Made by a program: the position numbers and the translations under genes. The notes under the pieces are model-generated. The model worked only from the letters and a program-made list of their open reading frames with translations. It searched no databases and was not told where the DNA came from. From Actinomycetota bacterium (GTDB lineage Bacteria > Actinomycetota > Thermoleophilia > Gaiellales > Gaiellaceae): a DNA stretch of 5,022 nt. Below, one piece after another: positions 1 to 5,022 of the stretch (its first letter is position 1; every line of letters starts with the position of its first letter). The stretch is from NCBI GenBank assembly GCA_013816275.1, contig JACDER010000145.1, forward strand, positions 1 through 5,022, read 5' to 3'.

Positions 1-153
1 GGCCAGCTCACCGTTTTCCTCGTCCTCACCAGCTACGCGTACGCGTCGTCAGTCACGTTTCTGGTGGGAATCCAAGCGGACGAGCTGATGAGGAAAGGCT
101 CGCGCAGCCGCGGCGGGCTCTTCGCAGGCATCCGGTACGTCACCGGCGGGTAG
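1..153 (+). CDS. C-terminal end of a probable YihY/BrkB-family inner-membrane protein (5' end outside window)
   Basis: Frame 1 is open from the window edge to TAG at 151-153 and gives 50 residues. They begin with a hydrophobic stretch (LTVFLVLTSYAYASSVTFLVG, about residues 3-23) that looks like a last transmembrane helix. It runs into IQADELMRKG and then a basic, Gly/Arg-rich tail ending RYVTGG. A final helix followed by a Leu-x-Gly-x-Gln/Glu-hydrophobic-Asp/Asn-Glu-Leu segment resembles the end of YihY/BrkB (formerly 'ribonuclease BN-like') membrane proteins, whose biochemical role is unsettled. This is recognition from a short tail only, so another polytopic membrane protein is possible. 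The next gene starts one base after the stop, suggesting a shared transcript and translational coupling. Confidence 0.55.
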   Translation, partial: GQLTVFLVLTSYAYASSVTFLVGIQADELMRKGSRSRGGLFAGIRYVTGG

Positions 154-154
154 C

Positions 155-844
155 GTGTCGGACCTGCAGGCGAAGCCCCGATACACGCCCGTTCCGCTCG
201 TGTTCACCCGCCTCGACGCCGAGGAGGCTCTGCGCCGCTCGCGCGAGTTCCTCGACCTGATGCGCAATCGACGCTCTGTCCGCAACTTCTCCACTGAGCC
301 GGTGGACCGCGAGCTGATCGACAACGCGATCCGCACGGCCGCCTCCGCGCCGTCCGGCGCGAACCAGCAGCCATGGACGTTCGTCGTCGTCTCCGACCCG
401 GAGATGAAGCAGCGAATCCGCGAGGCCGCCGAGCAGGAGGAGGAGCTCCTCTACGAGCAGCGGGCCACCGACGAGTACCTCGCCGCGCTCGAGCCGATCG
501 GCACCGATTCGGTAAAGCCCCACATCACGGACGCGCCCTACGTGATCGTCGTCTTCGAGCAGGCGTGGGGGCGGAACCCGGACGGGTCACGCCGCAAGCA
601 TTATTACGTGCGCGAGTCCGTGGGAATCGCGACCGGCCTCCTGCTCGCGTCGCTCCACGCGGCCGGCCTGGCGACGCTGACGCACTCCCCCTCGCCGATG
701 GGCTTCCTCAAGCAGATCCTCGGCAGGCCGGAAAACGAGCGGCCGTTCGTGCTGATCCCGGTCGGGTACCCCGCGCCGGGCGCCGAGATCCCCGCGTTCG
801 CGCTCGAGGAGAAGCCCCTCGACGAGATCTCGGACTTCGTCTAG
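155..844 (+). CDS. Iodotyrosine deiodinase-like FMN flavoprotein (nitroreductase superfamily)
   Basis: A 229-residue protein of the FMN-dependent nitroreductase fold, complete and close to the usual length of soluble bacterial homologues. It resembles animal iodotyrosine deiodinase (IYD) from end to end. Visible signatures are RRSVR (39-43, FMN phosphate contact in the family), APSGANQQPW (65-74), an acidic lid EEELLY (95-100), HYY (149-151) and LGRP (189-192), then PVGYP (202-206). By my alignment from memory, the human substrate-binding residues Glu157, Tyr161 and Lys182 correspond to Glu96, Tyr100 and Lys121 with identical spacing. The human Thr239 that hydrogen-bonds flavin N5 corresponds to Ser178. 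The N-terminal membrane anchor of the animal enzyme is absent, so the protein should be cytosolic. IYD reductively removes halogen from mono- and di-halotyrosines. The native substrate here is unknown, and a different small aromatic is possible. GTG at 155 is the only start after the in-frame stop at 86-88. A weak GGCGGG (145-150) precedes it, so coupling to the upstream gene is likely. The TAG stop overlaps that of the convergent gene. Confidence 0.88.
   Translation: MSDLQAKPRYTPVPLVFTRLDAEEALRRSREFLDLMRNRRSVRNFSTEPVDRELIDNAIRTAASAPSGANQQPWTFVVVSDPEMKQRIREAAEQEEELLYEQRATDEYLAALEPIGTDSVKPHITDAPYVIVVFEQAWGRNPDGSRRKHYYVRESVGIATGLLLASLHAAGLATLTHSPSPMGFLKQILGRPENERPFVLIPVGYPAPGAEIPAFALEEKPLDEISDFV
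841..844. other. Tail-to-tail overlap of two TAG stops in a CTAG palindrome
   Basis: The plus-strand flavoprotein gene ends with TAG at 842-844, and the minus-strand delta-60 gene ends with TAG read from 843 to 841. The four bases CTAG are their own reverse complement, so they serve both genes. There is no intergenic DNA here, and I see no hairpin followed by a T-run on either side. Transcripts from both sides therefore probably run into the opposite gene or end by Rho. Confidence 0.9.
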
Positions 845-2358
845 CGGCCCCGGGAGACCGTCACGTTCACCTTCGCGCCGTTCTCGAGCTGCACGCCGGG
901 CGCAGGCGACTGCTTTAGCACCGTCCCGCTCCGACTGCGAGAGCGGATCTTCTTCACCGATCCGGTCCGGCAGTTGGCGGCGACGATTGCCTTCCTGGCC
1001 GCCGCGAGTTGCTTGCCCTTCACGCGCGGGACGACGCACGGTGGCTTCGCGCCGACGTAACGGGCCAGGGCGAAGTTCTCGAGCGCGCCAATCGAGGGTG
1101 CAGCCCACCCGCCGACGACGATCTTCGCGTCCGGCTGCAGGGTGACCGCGCGGGCCGTGTCGGTGGCTTGAACCTGGGTCGTCACCTTGCCCCCGGTCCC
1201 GAAGCCGGTGTCGAGCGCGCCGCTAGGCCCGAGGCGAACGACCCCGAACGTCGCCGCGGTGTCTTTCCTGTCGACGCTGACGGTGCCGGCGAGCACGATC
1301 TTGCCGTTGCCCTGAAGCGCGAGATCCCCGGCGGTCTCGTTCCCCGGTCCGATCGGGGTCAGGGACTTGCCGCCCATTCCGAAGGTGGTGTCGAGCGCGC
1401 CGGCGAGGGTCAAGCGAGCCGCTCCGAAATCGCGGTCGGTCCCGTTCGAGAACGCGCCGGACACGACCAGCTTCCCGTCGGGTTGAAGCACGACGTGCGA
1501 GTACCGCAGGACGGTGGCCCCCGATGCAACGATTGCGAGCCCCCCGCTCCCGAACGTCGCGTCGAGGCTGCCGTTCGGGAGGTAGCGGATGACGCCGGGA
1601 TCGTAGGAGGTGCCTTCGCCCTGGATCGGGCCCGTCGCGACGAGCTTGCCGTCCGGCTGGAGGATCACGTCCGTCAGCAGGTCGGCCCCCGGACCGGTCG
1701 GCGTGACGACCGTCCCGCCCGAGCCGAAAGTGCCGTCAAGCGCGCCGGTTGCTGTGTACCGCGCCGCGGCCGCGTCGAACGAGCCGTCCTTGTAGCTCTC
1801 GCCGACGGCCACGATCTTCCCGTCCGGCTGGAGGACGAGCGCGCGTCCGGCATCGACCGCGTGGGCGCCGCCCACGTCCGTCGTCACCTTTCCGCCGGTG
1901 CCGAAGCTCGGGTCGAGCGAGCCGTTCGCCAGCAGGCGGGCGAGTGCGAAGTCGAAGTCGGGTATGCCGCCGGTCCCCATGTCGGCGAACCCGACGACGA
2001 CGATCTTCCCGTCGGGCTGGAGCGCCACTTCCTGCCCGACGTCGTTGCTCGTTCCGAACGAGAGGATGACTCTGCCGGCGCTGCCGAAGGTGGGATCGAG
2101 GCTCCCGTCGGGCTGGTACCGGACGATCTCGAAGTCCGACTCGAAACGACTGCCGACCACACCGGCCGCGACGATCTTGCCGTCGGGCTGGATCGCGAGG
2201 TCGTAGATCTGGCCGTTCGGAGGCGTCTGCGTGATCACGATGCCGCCGGTGCCGAACGCGGGGTCGAGCTCGCCCGGCACGTTCGCGGACGCGCCGACGA
2301 GCGCGGCCGCAGCGAGGCCGCAAACCGCTACCGCGACCAGTGTGAGGACTCGTCGCAT
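841..2358 (-). CDS. Secreted delta-60 repeat (beta-propeller-like) protein with C-terminal PASTA domain
   Basis: A 505-residue exported protein. Residues 1-25 form a signal peptide: Arg2-Arg3, a hydrophobic core of Val, Ala and Leu, and a likely signal peptidase I cut after Ala-Ser-Ala (23-25). Cys13 lacks a proper lipobox, so a lipoprotein is unlikely. Residues 29-435 hold seven delta-60 repeats (TIGR02608/DUF5122 type), each with GxLDxxFGxGG followed by LQPDGKIVxxG. Residues about 439-503 form one PASTA domain (VPRVKGKQL, then VLKQSPAPG, then VNVTVSRG). Its Cys441 and Cys463 could form a disulfide. PASTA domains in other proteins bind peptidoglycan fragments or act as spacers, so cell-wall association is a reasonable inference. 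No catalytic motif, sortase signal or C-terminal membrane anchor is visible, and the molecular function of delta-60 proteins is not established. The ATG directly follows the ppdK stop (TAGATG) with only a weak GGCGG four bases before it, so translation probably depends on ribosomes finishing ppdK. Confidence 0.9.
   Translation of the reverse strand: MRRVLTLVAVAVCGLAAAALVGASANVPGELDPAFGTGGIVITQTPPNGQIYDLAIQPDGKIVAAGVVGSRFESDFEIVRYQPDGSLDPTFGSAGRVILSFGTSNDVGQEVALQPDGKIVVVGFADMGTGGIPDFDFALARLLANGSLDPSFGTGGKVTTDVGGAHAVDAGRALVLQPDGKIVAVGESYKDGSFDAAAARYTATGALDGTFGSGGTVVTPTGPGADLLTDVILQPDGKLVATGPIQGEGTSYDPGVIRYLPNGSLDATFGSGGLAIVASGATVLRYSHVVLQPDGKLVVSGAFSNGTDRDFGAARLTLAGALDTTFGMGGKSLTPIGPGNETAGDLALQGNGKIVLAGTVSVDRKDTAATFGVVRLGPSGALDTGFGTGGKVTTQVQATDTARAVTLQPDAKIVVGGWAAPSIGALENFALARYVGAKPPCVVPRVKGKQLAAARKAIVAANCRTGSVKKIRSRSRSGTVLKQSPAPGVQLENGAKVNVTVSRGR
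1054..2274 (-). repeat. Seven delta-60 repeats, period 56-61 residues
   Basis: The first signature, GxLDxxFGxGG, begins at residues 29, 85, 146, 205, 263, 320 and 380. The second, LQPDGKIVxxG, begins at 56, 113, 176, 233, 291, 348 and 407. An aromatic or acidic stretch ending in AR or VR plus Tyr or Leu closes each unit. Seven units of about 58 residues, each able to give four short strands, fit a closed seven-bladed propeller. At DNA level the array shows as repeated GTCGGGCTGG- or GTCCGGCTGG-like stretches on the plus strand. Units 6 (LQGNGKIV) and 7 (LQPDAKIV) have drifted most from the consensus. The copies are protein-level relatives, not recent DNA duplications. Confidence 0.88.
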
Positions 2359-4956
2359 CTAGCCGCCGACGACGACGGCCTCGACGCCTGATTCCTTGAG
2401 CGCCGCCTGCGCCGCCGCCAGGCGCGCCAGCGGAACACGGTAGGGAGAGCACGAGACGTAGTCGAGCCCCAGCTCGTGGCAGAACTGGATCGAGTCCGGG
2501 TCGCCGCCGTGCTCGCCGCAGATCCCGAGCTTGATCTCCTCCTTGACGCGCCGGCCCCGCTCGACTGCGATGCGCATCAGCTCGCCGGCGCCGTCGCGGT
2601 CGAGCGTCTCGAACGGGTTCCGCTGGAGGATGTCGTCCTCGAGGTAGAACGTGAGGAACTTGCCCTCGGCGTCGTCCCGCGAGAAGCCGAGCGCGGTCTG
2701 GGTGAGGTCGTTCGTCCCGAAGGAGAAGAAATCGGCGTGCGGAGCAATCTCGTCGGCGCGGACGCACGCGCGCGGGAGCTCGATCATCGTCCCGCACAGG
2801 TACTCCCCCGCGCCCTCCTCGGCGGCGACCTCGTCGGTCAGCTCACGCAGCCGGCTGAGCTCCTCGGAGAAGCCGACCAGGGGATGCATGATCTCGGTCA
2901 GCGGCGCTTCCCCCGTTCGCTTCTCGACCGCGAGCGCGGCGCGAATGATGGCGCGCACCTGCATCTCGTAGATCTCCGGATACATGAGGCCGAGCCGGCA
3001 GCCGCGCGTCCCCAGCATCGGATTCGACTCCTGGAGCGCGCGGATCCGCTTGCGCATGCGCTCGTCGGTCGTCTCGTCGAGCGACGGGAGGAACTCGTGC
3101 AGCGGCGGATCGAGCAGGCGGATCGTGACCGGGAGTCCCGCCATCGCCTCGAAGATGCCCTCGAAGTCCGACTGCTGGAGCGGCAGGAGCTTGTCGAGGG
3201 CCTCGCGGCGGGAGCGCTCGTCCGAGGCCATGATCATCTCGCGGACGAGCGGGAGCCGGTCCTCGGCCATGAACATGTGCTCCGTCCGGCAGAGGCCGAT
3301 TCCCTGGGCGCCGAACTCACGCGCCTTGGCGGCGTCGCCGGGCGTGTCGGCATTCGCGCGGACCTTGAGACGGCGCAGCTCATCTGCCCACTCCAGCACC
3401 GTGCCGAAATCCTCGTTGATCTCCGGAGCAACGAGGTCGACCGCGCCGATGATCACGTTGCCGGTACCGCCGTCGATCGTGATCACGTCGCCCTCGACCA
3501 CGTCGTGCGTGCCGAGCGTCGCCGTCTTCGCCTGCGGGTCGAGAGTCAACTCCTCACAGCCGGCAACGCAGGGTTTCCCCATTCCGCGCGCGACCACCGC
3601 CGCGTGCGAGGTCATCCCGCCGTGGGCGGTCAGGATGCCGGCCGCCTCGATCAGGCCATGGATGTCGTCGGGCGTCGTCTCCCAGCGGACGAGGATCACC
3701 TTCTCCCCCGCCTTCCCGCGCTCCGCCGCGGTGTCTGCGTCGAAGACGATCTCGCCCGAGGCGGCGCCCGGCGAGGCGTTCAGCCCCTTGCACGCGACCT
3801 CGTACTCGGCGTTCGGATCGAGCATAGGGTGGAGCAGCTGGTCGAGCTGTCCCGGGTCGATCCGCGCGACGGCTTCTTCGCGGGAGATGAGCCCCTCCTC
3901 CACCATGTCGACGGCGGCCTTCAGCGCCGCTGCCGCGGTTCGCTTCGCCGATCGCGTCTGGAGCAGATACAGCGTGCCCTCCTCGACGGTGAACTCAATG
4001 TCCTGCATGTCCCGGTAATGCTCCTCGAGGCTGCGGATCGTCTCGATCAGCTCGTCGAAGGCCTCCGGCATCTTCTTCTTCATCGCCGCGATGGGCTCGG
4101 GCGTGCGGATCCCGGCCACGACGTCCTCGCCCTGCGCGTTCGCCAGGAACTCGCCGTACAGGCCGGGCTTCCCCGTCGCAGGGTCGCGGGTGAAACAGAC
4201 GCCCGTGCCCGAGCCGTCGCCTCGGTTCCCGAACACCATCTGCACGACGTTCACCGCGGTCCCGAGATCGTCGGGAATGCCGTGGGCGCCGCGGTAGACC
4301 TGGGCCCGCGGGGTATCCCACGACTCGAAGACGGCCCGGACGGCCCGGCTCAGCTGCTCACGGCCGTCTCCGGGGAACCGCTCGCCCGTCTCCAGCTCGT
4401 AGATCCCGCCGAATGTCTGGGCGAGCTCGGCCAGGTCGTCGCCGTCCAGGTCGACGTCGTGCTTGACGCCGCGCTTCTGCTTGAGCTCCGTGAGCGCCTG
4501 CTCGAACCGGTACCCGTCGATGCCGTCCACGACCTCGCCGTACATCTGGATCAGCCGGCGGTACGAGTCGTAGGCGAAGCGACCGTTCCCGGTCGCCCGA
4601 GCGAGCCCCTCCGCCGCCACCTCGTTCAAGCCGAGGTTGAGGATCGTGTCCATCATCCCCGGCATCGACACCGCCGCTCCCGAGCGGACGGAGACGAGCA
4701 GAGGGTCGGTCGCGTCGCCGAACCGCTTGCCCGTCTTCTGCTCGAGCTCGGCGAGATGGTCGGCGATCTCCTCCTCGAGCCCGTCGGGGAACCGGCGGCC
4801 ATTCGTCCAGTAGACACGGCACGCCTCGGTCGTGATCGTGAAGCCGGCCGGAACGGGAACGCCGAGCTGGGTCATTTCCGCCAGGCCGACGCCCTTGCCG
4901 CCGAGCAGCTCGCGCCCTCCCTCGGCCTGCTCGTCGAAGTCGTAGACGTACGTCAC
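2359..4956 (-). CDS. ppdK: Pyruvate, phosphate dikinase
   Basis: An 865-residue cytosolic enzyme, close to the roughly 874 residues of the Clostridium symbiosum enzyme. It catalyses the reversible reaction pyruvate + ATP + Pi to phosphoenolpyruvate + AMP + PPi, linking glycolysis and gluconeogenesis. The N-terminal nucleotide-binding domain (about 1-340) has GGKGVGLAEM (19-28), RSGAAVSMPGMMDT (91-104) and an ATP-grasp end with Glu321, Gln333 and Arg335. The swivelling phosphohistidine domain (about 385-505) carries GGMTSHAAVVARGMGKP (446-462), with catalytic His451 and the neighbouring Thr449 that is the regulatory site in the plant enzyme. The C-terminal PEP/pyruvate barrel (about 515-865) has GLCRTEHMF (554-562), RLLDPPLHEFLP (613-624), FGTNDLTQ (746-753) and GICGEHGGDP (811-820), with the general acid Cys813. 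No key residue is missing and no frameshift is seen. The GTG start at 4956 is supported by AAAGGA seven bases upstream and by the family-typical N-terminus MTYVYDF. PEP synthase and enzyme I share domains but differ in order and motifs. The downstream delta-60 gene follows without a gap. No PpdK regulatory protein gene lies within the window. Confidence 0.97.
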   Translation of the reverse strand: MTYVYDFDEQAEGGRELLGGKGVGLAEMTQLGVPVPAGFTITTEACRVYWTNGRRFPDGLEEEIADHLAELEQKTGKRFGDATDPLLVSVRSGAAVSMPGMMDTILNLGLNEVAAEGLARATGNGRFAYDSYRRLIQMYGEVVDGIDGYRFEQALTELKQKRGVKHDVDLDGDDLAELAQTFGGIYELETGERFPGDGREQLSRAVRAVFESWDTPRAQVYRGAHGIPDDLGTAVNVVQMVFGNRGDGSGTGVCFTRDPATGKPGLYGEFLANAQGEDVVAGIRTPEPIAAMKKKMPEAFDELIETIRSLEEHYRDMQDIEFTVEEGTLYLLQTRSAKRTAAAALKAAVDMVEEGLISREEAVARIDPGQLDQLLHPMLDPNAEYEVACKGLNASPGAASGEIVFDADTAAERGKAGEKVILVRWETTPDDIHGLIEAAGILTAHGGMTSHAAVVARGMGKPCVAGCEELTLDPQAKTATLGTHDVVEGDVITIDGGTGNVIIGAVDLVAPEINEDFGTVLEWADELRRLKVRANADTPGDAAKAREFGAQGIGLCRTEHMFMAEDRLPLVREMIMASDERSRREALDKLLPLQQSDFEGIFEAMAGLPVTIRLLDPPLHEFLPSLDETTDERMRKRIRALQESNPMLGTRGCRLGLMYPEIYEMQVRAIIRAALAVEKRTGEAPLTEIMHPLVGFSEELSRLRELTDEVAAEEGAGEYLCGTMIELPRACVRADEIAPHADFFSFGTNDLTQTALGFSRDDAEGKFLTFYLEDDILQRNPFETLDRDGAGELMRIAVERGRRVKEEIKLGICGEHGGDPDSIQFCHELGLDYVSCSPYRVPLARLAAAQAALKESGVEAVVVGG

Positions 4957-4963
4957 GCCCGAA

Positions 4964-4969
4964 TCCTTT
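4964..4969 (-). promoter_or_regulatory. Ribosome binding site of ppdK
   Basis: On the minus strand AAAGGA (within GAAAGGA) lies seven bases before the GTG at 4956-4954 and matches the 16S rRNA anti-Shine-Dalgarno. It is the strongest such site in the window and fixes the GTG start. An ATG at 4972-4970 lies just before it but is out of frame with ppdK. Confidence 0.75.
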
Positions 4970-5007
4970 CATTTTGCGGCGGCAATACACTCGCTTTGTG
5001 TGCCGAC

Positions 5008-5022
5008 CGGTGAGTACGGTGA
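5008..5022. repeat. Short direct repeat CGGTGA-GTA-CGGTGA
   Basis: Two identical hexamers, CGGTGA at 5008-5013 and 5017-5022, are separated by three bases (period nine). They sit about 50-65 bases before the ppdK start and touch the window edge, so more copies could follow. An operator is possible, but two six-base copies can easily arise by chance. Confidence 0.35.

Larger units (their letters stand above)
4957..5022. other. Upstream leader region of ppdK
   Basis: This 66-base stretch, running off the window edge, is the only non-coding DNA apart from base 154. Its middle (about 4964-4995) is richer in A and T than the rest of the window, as expected near a promoter. I cannot identify a convincing -35/-10 pair on either strand. 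TACACT at 4986-4991 on the plus strand has a -10-like shape but no matching -35. The ppdK promoter may lie here or beyond the edge. Confidence 0.45.

Noticed and set aside
49..336. Short open frame on the minus strand across the first two genes
   Set aside because: Arg/Ser-rich, no ribosome site or domain, and antisense to two plus-strand readings with recognisable family features.
821..841. GACGA/TCGTC inverted repeat and CGAGATCTCG palindrome at the end of the flavoprotein gene, considered as a terminator
   Set aside because: The outer stem is only five pairs, there is no following T-run, and the bases are explained by the coding sequence.
1009..2391. An open frame of 460 codons on the plus strand, antisense to the delta-60 gene
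   Set aside because: It mirrors the repeat array and shows no domain or signal. The minus-strand reading has a signal peptide, seven repeats and a PASTA domain.
4358..4990. An alternative minus-strand frame starting upstream of ppdK and overlapping it
   Set aside because: After the first few residues it is an Arg-rich out-of-frame reading of ppdK. The AAAGGA site and family N-terminus support the GTG at 4956.
2476..5013. An open frame of 845 codons on the plus strand, antisense to ppdK
   Set aside because: The opposite strand encodes a full, motif-perfect PpdK. The antisense product is rich in Arg, Leu, Asp, Glu and Val, has no recognisable domain, and is the expected shadow of GC-rich codons that rarely create stops in this frame.
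4954..5022. Possible sigma-70-like promoters in the ppdK leader
   Set aside because: Single -10-like hexamers occur, but none has a reasonable -35 at 16-18 bases, so no promoter is called.

Overview
This 5,022-base window comes from a high-GC bacterial chromosome and is almost fully coding. It holds three complete genes, the 3' end of a fourth, and one short leader at the right edge. High GC, two GTG starts and tightly packed genes fit an actinobacterium. A secreted protein ending in a PASTA domain with a cysteine pair is a style I associate with Thermoleophilia (Gaiellales/Solirubrobacterales). The class-level placement is inference from protein style, not from a marker gene.

Left block, plus strand: the last 50 codons of a probable YihY/BrkB-type membrane protein (1-153) are followed after one base by a complete flavoprotein of the nitroreductase superfamily (155-844). 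This flavoprotein resembles animal iodotyrosine deiodinase along its whole length and keeps the Glu-Tyr-Lys lid triad that binds the halotyrosine zwitterion. The two genes are probably co-transcribed.

Right block, minus strand: a full-length pyruvate, phosphate dikinase gene (ppdK, 4956-2359) starts at a GTG behind a good AAAGGA ribosome binding site. Its TAG stop directly abuts the ATG of a secreted protein (2358-841) that has seven delta-60 repeats, probably a seven-bladed beta-propeller, and one C-terminal PASTA domain. ppdK interconverts pyruvate and phosphoenolpyruvate in the cytosol, whereas its partner is exported, so their coupling has no obvious metabolic logic.

The two blocks converge tail to tail. 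Both end in TAG, and the stops overlap inside a single palindromic CTAG (841-844), leaving no intergenic space for a terminator. No RNA genes, mobile elements, CRISPR arrays or broken genes were seen. I found no clearly new multi-gene system. The points most worth following are the deiodinase-like enzyme and the secreted propeller coupled to ppdK.
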